Source: Hordeum vulgare subsp. vulgare
Taxonomy: Eukaryota; Streptophyta; Magnoliopsida; Poales; Poaceae
DNA: 64,000 bases
Reading direction: 5' to 3'
Assembly (NCBI RefSeq): GCF_904849725.1
Contig: NC_058523.1
Location: forward strand, 112,408,189-112,472,188
Shown: piece after piece, positions 1 through 12,325 of the stretch
Layout: the number at the start of each line of letters is the position of its first letter
Position numbering within the stretch: position 1 is the first letter of the stretch
Made by a program: the position numbers and the translations under genes
The notes under the pieces: generated by a model
Seen by the model: the letters and a program-made list of their open reading frames with translations, nothing else
The model's database searches: none
Told to the model about the DNA's origin: nothing

Positions 1-1
1 T

Positions 2-1720
2 ACACCGACTGAAGAGGAAGTTAATGATGATAATCATGAAGCTTCGGATCAAGTTACTACTGAACCGCGAAGGTCCACAAGGGCACGCTCCGCACCAGAG
101 TGGTACGGCAACCCTGTGATGGAAATCATGTTGTTAGACAACGGTGAACCTTCGAACTATGAAGAAGCGATGGCGGGCCCGGATTCCAACAAATGGCTTG
201 AGGCTATGAAATCCGAGATAGGATCCATGTATGAGAACAAAGTATGGACTTTGGTGGACTTTCCCGATGACCGGCGAGCCATAGAAAATAAATGGATCTT
301 CAAGAAGAAGACTGATGCAAACGGTAATGTAACCGTTTACAAAGCTCGACTTGTCGCAAAGGGTTTTCGACAAATTCAAGGAGTTGACTACGAAGAGACT
401 TTCTCTCCCGTAGCAAAGCTGAAATCAGTCTGAATCATGTTAGCAATTGCCGCCTTTTATGATTATGAAATTTGGCAAATGGACGTCAAAACAACGTTCC
501 TTAATGGGAACCTTAAGGAAGAGTTGTATATGATGCAACCAGAAGGTTTTGTCGACCCTAAGGGTGTTAACAAAGTGTGCAAGCTCCAACGCTCCATCTA
601 TGGGCTGGTGCAAGCATCTCGGAGTTGGAACATTCGCTTTAATGAGGTGATTAAAGCGTTTGGGTTCATACAGGTTTACGGAGAAGCCTGTCTGTACAAG
701 AAAGTGAGTGGGAGCTCTGTAGCTTTCCTCATACTGTATGTGGATGACATATTATTGATGGGAAATAATATAGAGATGTTGGAGAGCATAAAGGCCTATT
801 TGAACAAGAGTTTTTCAATGAAGGACCTTGGAGAAGCTGCATACATATTAGGCATCAAGATCTATAGAGATAGATCGAGACGCCTCATAGGTCTTTCGCA
901 AAGTACATACCTTGACAAGATATTGAAGAAGTTCAATATGGAAAACTCAAAGAAAGGGTTCTTTCCAGTTTTTCAAGGTATGAGATTGAGTAAGACTCAG
1001 TCGCCGACCACGGCAGCAGATAGAGAGAAGATGAGTTCTGTCCCCTACGCTTCAATCGTGGGCTCTCTAATGTATGCCATGCTGTGTACCAGACCTGATA
1101 TAAACCTTGCCATAAGTTTGGTAGGGAGGTACCAAAGTGATCCCGGTATGGAACACTGGACAGCGGTCAAAAATATCCTTAAGTACCTGAAAAGGACTAA
1201 GGAAATGTTTCTCGTTTATGGAGGTGACGAAGAGCTCGTCGTAAAGGGTTACGTCGACGCTAGCTTCGACACAGATCCGGATGACTCTAAGTCACAGACC
1301 GGATACGTATATGTGTTGAATGGTGGGGCAGTGAGCTGGTGCAGCAGCAAGCAAGAAGTCGTGGCAACATCTACATGTGAAGCGGAGTACATAGCTGCTT
1401 CAGAAGCAGCTCATGAAGGAATTTGGATGAAGGAGCTCATCACCGACCTTGGAGTAGTTCCAAGCGCGTCGGGTCCAATGACACTCTTCTGTGATAACAT
1501 TGGGGCCATTGCCATAGCCAAGGAGCCCAGGTTTCACCGAAAGACGAAGGACATCAAACGCCACTACAACTCCATCCAGGACCATGTCCAGAGTGGAGTG
1601 ATAGATATTTGTAAAGTACACACGGATCTGAATATTGCAGACCCGTTGACTAAACCTCTTCCACGAGCAAAACATGATCAACACCATAATGCTATGGGTG
1701 TTCGATACATCACAATGTAA
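2..1720 (+). pseudogene. WIS/BARE-like copia pol, 3' part (RT and RNase H)
   Basis: This is the C-terminal part of a Ty1/copia polyprotein; its start lies left of the window. The frame is open from base 2 and covers the integrase-RT linker, reverse transcriptase and RNase H. Visible motifs are the RT core LYVDDILL near 735-760, the RNase H segment beginning DASFDTDPDD near 1255, and the conserved C-terminal ADPLTKPLP. An in-frame TGA at 431-433 replaces what is normally an Arg or Ile codon and splits the frame, so the copy is not translatable in full. It matches 18738-20456 with one change (Ile to Val near 1603). It is followed by a polypurine tract and an LTR. Confidence 0.9.
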
Positions 1721-1739
1721 CTAGATTATTGACTCTAGT

Positions 1740-1752
1740 GCAAGTGGGAGAC
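1740..1752 (+). other. Copia polypurine tract
   Basis: GCAAGTGGGAGAC lies directly before an LTR that begins TGTTGG. This is where plus-strand DNA synthesis is primed in copia elements. The same tract precedes the 3' LTRs at 9932, 20489, 28667 and 46916. Confidence 0.8.
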
Positions 1753-2813
1753 TGTTGGAAATATGCCCTAGAGGCAATAATAAAATGGTTATTATCATAT
1801 TTCCTTGTTCATGATAATCGTCTATTGTTCATGCTATAATTGTATTAACAGGAAACAGTGATACATGTGTGAATAAATAGATCACAATGTGTCCCTAGCA
1901 AGCCTCTAGTTGGCTAGCTCGTTAGTCAATAGATGATCATGGTTTCCTGATCATGGGCATTAGATGTCGTTGATAACGGGATCACATCATTGGGAGAATG
2001 ATGTGATGGACAAGACCCAATCCTAAGCCTAGCACTAGATCGTATTGTTCGTATGCTAATGCTTTTCTAATGTCAAGTATCTTTTCCTTCGACCGTGAGA
2101 TTGTGCAACTCCCGGATACCGTAGGAGTGCTTTGGGTGTATCAAGCGTCACAACGTAACTGGGTGACTATAAAGGTGCACTACGGGTACCTCCGAAAGTG
2201 TCTGTTGGGTTGGTACGAATCGAGATCGGGATTTGTCACTCCGTGTGACGGAGAGGTATCTCTGGGCCCACTCGGTAGAACATCATCATGAGCTCAATGT
2301 GACTAAGGAGTTAGTCACACGATGACGTGCTACGGAACAAGTAAAGAGACTTACCGGTAACGAGATTGAACAAGGTATAGGTATATCGACGATCGAATCT
2401 CGGGCAAGTTCTATACCGACAGACAAAGGGAATCGTATACGGGATTGATTGAATCCTTGACATCGTGGTTCATCCGATGAGATCATCGTGGTGCAAGTGG
2501 GAGCCACCATGGGTATCCAGACCCCGCTTATGGTTATTGGCCAGAGAGGTGTCTCGGTCATGTCTGCCTGTCTCCCGAACCCGTAGGGTCTACACACTTA
2601 AGGTTCGATGACGCTAGGGTTATAGGGAATTATTATACGAGGTTACCGAAAGTTGCTCGGAGTCCCGGATGAGATCCCGGATGTCACGAGGAGCTCCGGA
2701 ATGGTCCGGAGATAAAGATTGATATATAGGACGCATGGTTTCGGATACCGGAAGTGTTTCAGGCATCACTGGTAACGTACCGGGACCACCGGAGGTGGCC
2801 CCAGGGGACCACC
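1753..2813 (+). repeat. WIS-like 3' LTR (LTR-A), 5' part, left copy
   Basis: The LTR starts TGTTGGAAATATGCC right after the polypurine tract and runs 1,061 bp until an Angela-like element interrupts it. The last five bases, CCACC (2809-2813), are the target duplication; the LTR resumes at 11753. By eye it differs from the WIS-like LTR at 13451 at about 19 places in this part (roughly 1.8%), so the two belong to different insertions of the same family. Confidence 0.88.
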
Positions 2814-4646
2814 TGTTGGAATTATGCCCTAGATGCAATGATAAATATAGTTATTATTATAATTCCTGTATCAAGATAATTGTTTATTGTCCATGCTATA
2901 ATTGTATTGAATGAAGACTCATTTACATGTGTGGATACATAGACAAAACACCGTCCCTAGCATGCCTCTAGTTGGCTAGCCAGTTGATCGATGATGGTCA
3001 GTGTCTTCTGATTATGAACAAGGTGTTGTTGCTTGATAACTGGATCACGTCATTAGGAGAATCACGTGATGGACTAGACCCAAACTAATAGACGTAGCAT
3101 GTTGATCGTGTCATTTTGTTGCTACTGTTTTCTGCGTGTCAAGTATTTATTCCTATGACCATGAGATCATATAACTCACTGACACCGGAGGAATGCTTTG
3201 TGTGTATCAAACGTCGCAACGTAACTGGGTGACTATAAAGGTGCTCTACAGGTATCTCCAAAGGTGTTAGTTGAGTTAGTATGGATCAAGACTGGGATTT
3301 GTCACTCCGTGTGACGGAGAGGTATCTCGGGGCCCACTCGGTAATACAACATCACACACAAGCCTTGCAAGCAATGTAACTTAGTGTAAGTTGCGGGACC
3401 TTGTATTACGGAACGAGTAAAGAGACTTGCCGGTAAACGAGATTGAAATAGGTATACGGATACTGACGATCGAATCTCGGGCAAGTAACATGCCGAAGGA
3501 CAAAGGGAATGACATACGGGATTATATGAATCCTTGGCACTGAGGTTCAAACGATAAGATCTTCGTAGAATATGTAGGATCCAATATGGGCATCCAGGTC
3601 CCGCTATTGGATATTGACCGAGGAGTCTCTCGGGTCATGTCTACATAGTTCTCGAACCCGCAGGGTCTGCACACTTAAGGTTCGACGTTGTTTTATGCGT
3701 ATTTGAGTTATATGGTTGGTTACCGAATGTTGTTCGGAGTCTCGGATGAGATCATGGACGTCACGAGGGTTTCCGGAATGGTCCGGAAATGAAGATTGAT
3801 ATATAGGATGACCTCATTTGATTACCGGAAGGTTTTCGGAGTTACCGGGAATGTACCGGGAATGACGAATGGGTTCCGGGAGTTCACCGGGGGGGGGGGG
3901 GGAAACCCACCCCGGGGAAGCCCATAGGCCTTGGGGGTGACACACCAGCCCTTAGTGGGCTGGTGGGACAGCCCAAAAGGCTCTATGCGCCAAGGAGAAG
4001 AAAATCAAGAGAGAAAGAAAAAAAAAGGGAGGAGGTGGGAAGGAAGGGGGACTCCCTCCCACCAAACCAAGTCCAACTCGGTTTGGGGGGGGGGGGGAGA
4101 GTCCTCCCCCTTGGACTCGGCCGACCCCCTTGGGGCTCCTTGAGCCCCAAGGCAAGGTCCCCTCCCTCCCACCTATATATACGGAGGTTTTAGGGCTGAT
4201 TTGAGACGACTTTTCCACGGCAGCCCGACCACATACCTCCACGGTTTTTCCTCTAGATCGCGTTTCTGCGGAGCTCGGGCGGAGCCCTGCTGAGACAAGG
4301 TCATCACCAACCTCCGGAGTGCCGTCATGCTGCCAGAGAACTCTTCTACCTCTCCGTCTCTCTTGCTGGATCAAGAAGGCCGAGATCATCGTCGAGTTGT
4401 ACGTGTGCTGAACGCGGAGGTGCCGTCCGTTCGGTACTAGATCGTGGGACTGATCGCGGGATTGTTCGCGGGGCGGATCGAGGGACGTGAGTACGTTCCA
4501 CTACATCAACCGCGTTCTCTAACGCTTCTGCTGTACGGTCTACGAGGGTACGTAGATCACTCATCCCCTCTCGTAGATGGACATCACCATGATAGGTCTT
4601 CGTGTGCGTAGGAAATTTTTTGTTTCCCATGCGATGTTCCCCAACA
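2814..4646 (+). repeat. Angela-like 5' LTR, left copy
   Basis: An LTR of 1,833 bp, beginning TGTTGGAATTATGCCC and ending CCCCAACA. A TATA-like CTATATATAC lies near 4173-4182 and probably marks the LTR promoter. Two G runs (near 3889-3902 and 4085-4098) are longer than in the 3' LTR and account for most of the length difference. Confidence 0.9.
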
Positions 4647-4647
4647 G

Positions 4648-4660
4648 TGGCATCATGAGC
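4648..4660 (+). other. Copia primer-binding site (initiator tRNA-Met type), degenerate
   Basis: TGGCATCATGAGC follows the LTR after a one-base spacer. It resembles the usual copia site TGGTATCAGAGC, complementary to initiator tRNA-Met, with a substitution and an extra base. Confidence 0.6.
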
Positions 4661-5899
4661 TAGGTTCATGCGTAGATGTCTTCTCGAGTAGAACACAAAA
4701 GTTTTTGTGGGCGGTGATGTGCGTTTTGCTGCCCTCCTTAGTCTTTTCTTGATTCCGCGGTATTGTTGGATTGAAGCGGCTTGGACCGACATTACTCGTA
4801 CGCTTACGAGAGACTGGTTTCATCGTTACGAGTAACCCCCTTTGCTCAAAGATGACTGGCAAGTGTCGGTTTCTCCAACTTTAGTTGAATCGGATTTGAC
4901 CGAGGAGGTCCTTGGATGAGGTTAAATAGCAACTCATATATCTCCGTTGTGGTGTTTGCGTAAGTAAGATGCGATCCTACTAGATACCCATGGTCATCAC
5001 GTAAAACATGCAACAACAAAATTAGAGGACGTCAAACTTGTTTTTGCAGGGTATGATTGTGATGTGATATGGCCAACGATGTGATGTGATATATTGGATG
5101 TATGAGATGATCATGTTGTAATAGAAATATCGACTTGCACGTCGATGGTACGGCAACCGGCAGGAGCCATAGGGTTGTCTTTATACTAACGTTTGTGCTT
5201 GCAGATGCGTTTACTATTTTGCTAGGATGTAGCTTTAGTAGTAATAGCATGAGTAGCACGACAACCCCGATGGCAACACGTTGATGGATGATCATGGTGT
5301 GGCGCCGGTGACAAGAAGATCGTGCCGGTGCTTTGGTGATGGAGATCAAGCACGTGATGATGGCCATATCATGTCACTTATGAATTGCATGTGATGTTAG
5401 TCCTTTTATGCACCTTATTTTGCTTAGAACGACGGTAGCATTATGAGGTGATCTCTCACTAAAATTTCAAGACGAAATTGTGTTCTCCCCGACTGTGCAC
5501 CGTTGCTACAGTTCGTCGTTTCGAGACACCACGTGATGATCGGGTGTGATAGACTCAACGTTCACATACAACGGGTGCAAAACAGTTGCGCACGCGGAAC
5601 ACTCGAGTTAAGCTTGACGAGCCTAGCATGTGCAGACATGGCCTCGGAACACATGAGACCGAAAGGTCGATCATGAATCATATAGATGATATGATTAGCA
5701 TAGGGATGCTTACCACTGAAATTATACTCAACTCACGTGATGATCGGACTTGGGATAGTGTAAGTGGATCATGAACCACTCAAATGACTAGAGAGATGTA
5801 CTTTTTGAGTGGGAGATTAGCATATAAATTAATTAAGTTAAACTCTAATTATCTTGAACATAATCTAAGTCCACTTTGAATATATTTGTGTTGTAGATC

Positions 5900-8800
5900 A
5901 TGGTTCACGCGACAGTCATCCTGAATTTTAATACGTTCCTAGAGAAAGCTAAGTTGAAAGATGATGGAAGCAACTTTGTAGACTGGGCTCGTAATCTTAA
6001 GCTAATCTTACAAGCTGGGAAGAAGGATTATGTCCTTAATGCTGCGCTATGAGATGAACCACCCGCTACGGCTTATCAGGATGTTAAGAACGCTTGGTTA
6101 GCACGTAAGGAGGACTACTCAATAGTTCAATGTGCAGTCTTGTATGGCTTAGAACCGGGACTTCAACGTCGCTTTGAGCGTCATGGAGCATTTGATCTGT
6201 TCCAGGAGTTGAAGTTTATCTTTCAGAAGAATGCCCGGATCGAGAGGTATGAGACCTCCGATAAATTCTATGCTTGCAAGATGGAGGAAAACTCATCTGC
6301 CAGTGAACATGTGCTCAAAATGTCTGGGTACTCAAACCGTCTAGCTGAGCTGGGGATTGAACTCCCGCAAGAGGCTATCACTGACAGAATCCTTCAATCA
6401 CTGCCGCCAAGCTATAAAGGCTTTGTGTTGAACTACAACATGCAAGGGATGAACAAGTCTCCCGGCGAGTTGTTTGCGATGCTGAAAGTCGCAGAGTCTG
6501 AACTCCGTAAAGAGCATCAAGTGTTGATGGTGAATAAGACCACTAGTTTCAAGAGAAACGGCAAAGGCAAGAAGGGCAATTCGAAGAAGAGCGGCAAGCC
6601 TGTTGCCAATCCGCCGAAGAAACCCAAAGCTGGACCTAAGCCTGAAACGGAGTGTTACTATTGCAAGGGTATGGGTCACTGGAAGCGCAATTGCCCCAAG
6701 TATCTGGCAGATAAGAAGGCGGGCAAAGAGAAATCAGGTATATTTGATATACATGTTATTGATGTGTACTTAACCGGCTCTCGTAGTAGTGCCTGGGTAT
6801 TCAATACCGGTTCTGTTGCTCATATTTGCAACTCGAAACAGGAACTGCGGAATAGACGAAGGCTGGCGAAAGATGAAGTGACGATGCGCGTAGGAAATGG
6901 TTCCAAGGTTGATGCAATCGCCGTCGGCACAGTATCACTTCAGCTACCGTCGGGATTAGTGATGAACTTAAATCATTGTTATTTAGTGCCTGCGTTGAGC
7001 ATGAACATTATATCTGGATCTTGTTTATTGCGAGACGGTTACTCTTTTAAGTCAGAGAATAATGGTTGTTCTATTTCTATGAGTAACATCTTTTATGGTC
7101 ATGCACCGAATGTGAGAGGATTGTTCATATTGAATCTTGATAGCGATACGCATGTACATAACATTGAGACCAAAAGAGTTAGAGTAAACAATGATAGCGC
7201 CATATTTTTGTGGCACTGCCGCTTAGGTCATATTGGTGTAAAGCGCATGAAGAAACTCCATGCTGATGGACTTTTGGAGTCACTTGACTTTGATTCACTT
7301 GACACATGCGAACCATGCCTCATGGGCAAGATGACTAAGACTCCGTTCTCCGGAACAATGGAGCGTGCAAGTGACTTATTGGAAATCATACATACCGATG
7401 TGTGTGGTCCGATGAGCGTGGAGGCACGGGGCGGATATCGTTATTTTCTCACCTTCACTGACGATTTGAGTAGATATGGCTACATCTACTTGATGAAGCA
7501 CAAGTCTGAAACATTTGAAAAGTTCAAGCAATTTCAGAGTGAAGTGGAAAATCATCGTAACAAGAAGATCAAGTTCCTACGGTCTGATCGTGGGGGTGAA
7601 TATCTGAGTTTCGAGTTTGGTGATCACTTAAGACAATGTGGAATTGTTTCACAGTTGACACCGCCTGGAACACCACAACGTAATGGTGTGTCCGAACGTC
7701 GTAATCGTACTTTATTAGAGATGGTGCGATCTATGATGTCTCTTACTGATTTGCCGTTATCGTTTTGGGGTTATGCATTAGAAACAGCTGCATTCACTTT
7801 AAATAGGGCACCATCAAAATCCGTTGAGACGACACCATACGAACTGTGGTATGGCAAAAGGCCAAAGTTGTCGTTTCTTAAAGTTTGGGGATGTGATGCT
7901 TATGTCAAAAAGCTTCAGCCTGAAAAGCTGGAACCCAAAGCGGAAAAGTGCGTCTTCATAGGTTACCCAAAAGAGACAGTTGGGTACACCTTCTATCTCA
8001 AATCCGAGGGCAAAGTATTTGTTGCTAAGAACGGAGCTTTTCTTGAGAAGGAGTTTCTCTCGAGAGAATTGAGTGGGGGGAAGATAGAACTTGACGAGGT
8101 TGTCGAACCTCTCATCCCTCTGGATGGTGGCGCAGGGCAAGGGGAAACCTCTGTCGTTGCGACGCCGGTTGAGGAGGAAGTTAATGATGATGATCATGAA
8201 ACTCCAGTTCAAGTTTCTGTTGAACCACGCAGGTCGACGAGATCACGTGCTGCTCCAGAGTGGTACGGTAATCCCGTCTTATCAATCATGTTGTTAGACA
8301 ACAATGAACCTGCAAATTATGAAGAACAATTGTGGGCCCAGATTCCAACAAATGGCTAGAAGCCATGAAGTCCGAGATAGGATCCATGTATGAGAACAAA
8401 GTGTGGACTTTGGAGATACTACCTGAGGGCCGCAAGGCTATTCAGAACAAATGGATCTTTAAGAAGAAGACGGACGCTGACGGCAATGTGACCGTTTATA
8501 AAGCTCGACTTGTGGCAAAGGGTTTTTCACAAGTTCCAGGAGTTGACTACGATGAGACTTTCTCACCCGTAGCGATGCTTAAGTCCGTCATAATCATGTT
8601 AGCAATAGCTGCATTTTTCGATTATGAAATCTGGCAGATGGATGTCAAAACAGCGTTCCTTAACGGTTTCCTTAAGGAAGAGTTGTATATGATACAACCC
8701 GAAGGTTTTGTCGATCCTAAGAATGCTAACAAGGTGTGCAAGCTCCAGCGATCCATTTATGGGCTGGTGCAAGCATCTCGGAGTTGGAACAAACGCTTTG

Positions 8801-9879
8801 ATGAGGTGATCAAAGCATTTGGGTTTATACAAGTAGTTGGAGAATCTTGTATTTACAAGAAAGTGAGTGGGAGCTCTGTGGCGTTTCTAATATTATATTT
8901 GGATGACATATTACTGATTGGAAACAACGTAGAGTTTTTGGAGAGCATAAAAGGTTACTTGAATAAAAGTTTCTCTATGAAGGACCTAGGAGAAGCTGCT
9001 TACATTCTAGGCATTAAGATCTATAGGGATAGATCAAAACGCCTGATAGGACTTTCACAAAGCACATACCTTGATAAAGTTTTGAAGAGGTTCAAAATGG
9101 AACAGTCCAAGAAAGGGTTCTTGCCAGTTTTACAAGGTACGAGATTGAGTAAGACTCAGTGCCCAGCAACTGATGAAGATAGAGAGCATATGCGCTCCGT
9201 CCCCTATGCTTCAGTCATAGGTTCTATCATGTATGAGATGCTATGCACTAGACCGGATGTTAGCCTGGCCATAAGTATGGCAGGTAGGTTCCAGAGTAAT
9301 CCAGGAGTGGATCACTGGACAGCGGTCAAGAATATCCTGAAGTACCTGAAAAGGACTAAGGAGATGTTTCTCGTATATGGAGGTGACGAAGAGCTCGCCG
9401 TAAAAGGTTACGTCGATGCAAGCTTTGACACAGATCCGGACGACTCTAAGTCGCAAACCGGATACGTATTTATTCTTAATGGGGGTGCAGTAAGCTGGTG
9501 CAGTTCCAAGCAAAGCGTCGTAGCAGATTCTACATGTGAAGCGGAGTACATGGCTGCCTCGGAGGCGGCTAAGGAGGGTGTCTGGATGAAGCAGTTCTTG
9601 ACGGATCTTGGAGTGGTGCCAAGCGCACTGGATCCAATAACCTTGTTCTGTGACAACACGGGTGCCATTGCCTTAGCAAAGGAACCACGGTTTCACAAGA
9701 AGATCAGACACATCAAACGACGCTTCAACCTCATCCGCGACTACGTCGAGGAAGAGGACGTAAATATATGCAAAGTGCACACGGATCTGAATGTAGCAGA
9801 CCCGCTGACTAAACCTCTTCCACGGCCAAAACATGATCGACACCAGAACTGTATGGGTGTTAGATTTATTACAATGTAA
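5900..9879 (+). pseudogene. Angela-like gag-pol polyprotein, disabled, left copy
   Basis: A copia polyprotein of about 1,326 codons in the order gag, protease, integrase, RT, RNase H. The ATG at 5900 follows a long leader. Codon 51 is a stop (TGA, 6050-6052); the frame then stays open to 8359. A 1-bp deletion near 8327-8331, seen by comparison with the WIS-like copy, shifts RT and RNase H into another frame, open to 9879. Visible motifs: zinc knuckle C-X2-C-X4-H-X4-C (6653-6694); protease site reading FNTG instead of FDTG (Asn codon 6803-6805); integrase HHCC (near 7210-7330), then D, D and E (in HTDVCGP, RSDRGGEY and SERRNRT); RT core YLDD (8896-8907). Long leader and pol features agree with Angela/BARE elements. 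Confidence 0.93.
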
Positions 9880-9931
9880 TTCACATGGTGATGTGAGGGC
9901 TAGATTATTGACTCTAGTGCAAGTGGGAGAC

Positions 9932-11747
9932 TGTTGGAATTATGCCCTAGAGGCAATGATAAATATAGTTATTATTATAATTCCTGTATCAAGATAATTG
10001 TTTATTGTCCATGCTATAATTGTATTCAATGAAGACTCATTTACATGTGTGGATACATAGAAAAAACACCGTCCCTAGCATGCCTCTAGTTGGCTAGCCA
10101 GTTGATCGATGATGGTCAGTGTCTTCTGATTATGAACAAGGTGTTGTTGCTTGATAACTGGATCACGTCATTAGGAGAATCACGTGATGGACTAGACCCA
10201 AACTAATAGACGTAGCATGTTGATCGTGTCATTTTGTTGCTACTATTTTCTACGTGTCAAGTATTTATTCCTATGACCATGAGATCATATAACTCACTGA
10301 CACCGGAGGAATGCTTTGTGTGTATCAAACGTCGCAACGTAACTGGGTGACTATAAAGGTACTCTACAGGTATCTCCAAAGGTGTTAGTTGAGTTAGTAT
10401 GGATCAAGACTGGAATTTGTCACTCCGTGTGACGGAGAGGTATCTCGGGGCCCACTCGGTAATACAACATCACACACAAGCCTTGCAAGCAATGTAACTT
10501 AGTGTAAGTTGAGGGATATTGTATTACGGAACGAGTAAAGAGACTTGCCGGTAAACGAGATTGAAATAGGTATACGGATACTGACGATCGAATCTCGGGC
10601 AAGTAACATACCGAAGGACAAAGGGAATGACATACGGGATTATATGAATCCTTGGCACTGAGGTTCAAACGATAAGATCTTCATAGAATATGTAGAATCC
10701 AATATGGGCATCCAGGTCCCGCTATTGGATATTGACCGAGGAGTCTCTCGGGTCATGTCTACATAGTTCTCGAACCCGCAGGGTCTGCACACTTAAGGTT
10801 CGACGTTGTTTTATGCGTATTTGAGTTATATGGTTGGTTACCGAATGTTGTTCGGAGTCCCGGATGAGATCACGGACGTCACGAGGGTTTCCGGAATGGT
10901 CCGGAAACGAATATTGATATATAGGATGACCTCATTTGATTACCCGAAGGTTTTCGGAGTTACCGGGAATGTACCGGGAATGACGAATGGGTTCCGGGAG
11001 TTCACCGGGGGGGCAACCCACCCCAGGGAAGCCCATAGGCCTTGGGGGTGACACACCAGCCCTTAGTGGGCTGGTGGGACAGCCCAAAAGGCTCTATGCG
11101 CCAAGGAGAAGAAAATCAAGACAGAAAAAAAAAGGGAGGAGGTGGGAAGGAAGGGGGACTCCCTCCCACCAAACCAAGTCCAACTCGGTTTGGGGGGGAG
11201 AGTCCTCCCCCTTGGACTCGGCCGACCCCCTTGGGGCTCCTTGAGCCCCAAGGCAAGGTCCCCTCCCTCCCACCTATATATACGGAGGTTTTAGGGCTGA
11301 TTTGAGACGACTTTTCCACGGCAGCTCGACCACATACCTCCACGGTTTTTCCTCTAGATCGCGTTTCTGCGGAGCTCGGGCGGAGCCCTGCTGAGACAAG
11401 GTCATCACCAACCTCCGGAGCGCCGTCACGCTGCCGGAGAACTCTTCTACCTCTCTGTCTCTCTTGCTGGATCAAGAAGGCCGAGATCATCGTCGAGCTA
11501 TACGTGTGCTGAACGCGGAGGTGCCGCCCGTTCGGTACTAGATCGTGGGACTGATCGCGGGATTGTTCGCGGGGCGGATCGAGGGACGTGAGGACGTTCC
11601 ACTACATCAACCGCGGTCTCTAACGCTTCTGTTGTACGGTCTACGAGGGTACGTAGATCACTCATCCCCTCTCGTAGATGGACATCACCATGATAGGTCT
11701 TCGTGCGCGTAGGAAAATTTTTGTTTCCCATGCGACGTTCCCCAACA
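9932..11747 (+). repeat. Angela-like 3' LTR, left copy
   Basis: An LTR of 1,816 bp, preceded by the polypurine tract at 9919-9931 and ending CCCCAACA. It is followed by the second CCACC target duplication. A TATA-like motif lies near 11273-11282. About 30 substitutions separate it from the 5' LTR, including several C/T and G/A pairs typical of methylated-cytosine decay. Confidence 0.9.
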
Positions 11748-11752
11748 CCACC

Positions 11753-12325
11753 GAAGGGGGGCAACGACCCTGGGAGGTAAGGTGGGCCAAGTGGGGGTGG
11801 GAACCAGCCCCTAGGTGGGCTGGTGCGCCTCCCCACTCAGCCCATTGCGCAAGGGAGAGAAAAGGGGGGCAAACCCTAAGCCAGGTGGGCCTAAGGCCCA
11901 CCAGTTGGTGCGCCACCCCTCTTCCCCCCTCTGGCCGCCGCACCTCCCATCTGGGGGGGCTGCCGCACCCCCTAGGGTGGGAACCCTAGGGGTGGCACCC
12001 CCTCTCCCCTCCCCCTATATATAGTGGGCACTTTTGGCCATTGGAGATCAGACTTTTCCCTCTCCCTCGGCGCAACCCTGCTCTTCTTTCTCCTCCTCTC
12101 TGCCGGTGCTTGGCGAAGCCCTGCCGGGAGACCTCGTCTCTCCATCGACACCACGCCGTCGTGCTGCTGGAGTTCTTCCCCAACCTCTCCCTCCTCCTTG
12201 TTGGATCAAGGTGCAGGAGACGTCACCGGGTTGCACGTGTGTTGAACGCGGAGGTGCCGTAGTTCGGCACTAGATCAGAATCGCTGCGAGTACGACTCCA
12301 TCAACCGCGTTCTAGCAACGCTTCC
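11753..12325 (+). repeat. WIS-like 3' LTR (LTR-A), 3' part, truncated, left copy
   Basis: This continues LTR-A after the Angela insertion (GAAGGGGG... onward) and includes the TATA-like CCCTATATATAG near 12013-12024. It stops inside the sequence CAACGCTTCC. An intact LTR of this family runs about 126 bp further, to ...TTACCCAACA, so the real LTR end and its target duplication are lost. The next base belongs to a gypsy gag on the other strand, so this is a deletion or rearrangement junction, not a transposition boundary. Confidence 0.85.

Larger units (their letters stand above)
2814..11747 (+). mobile_element. Angela-like copia retrotransposon, complete, left copy
   Basis: A full-length element of 8,934 bp with two ~1.82-kb LTRs, a primer site, a gag-pol region and a polypurine tract, all in plus orientation. 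It is flanked by CCACC at 2809-2813 and 11748-11752, a clean 5-bp target duplication, and it sits inside a WIS-like LTR. The two LTRs differ by about 30 substitutions by eye (about 1.6-1.7%), so the element is not a fresh insertion. It cannot move by itself: gag has an early stop, pol has a frameshift, and the protease active-site Asp is changed. The name Angela rests on the remembered LTR sequence and length. Confidence 0.9.

Noticed and set aside
3952..4389. Minus-strand ORF of 145 codons in the Angela LTR, repeated in the other LTRs
   Set aside because: It lies across LTR control sequence and G/C runs, overlaps open frames on the other strand, and its length changes between copies with run length. 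It is not a gene.
2809..11752. Second Angela copy read as an independent insertion
   Set aside because: Both copies sit at the same base of LTR-A, have the same CCACC flanks and share the same stop, frameshift and Asn change. Copying by duplication explains this; two insertions do not.
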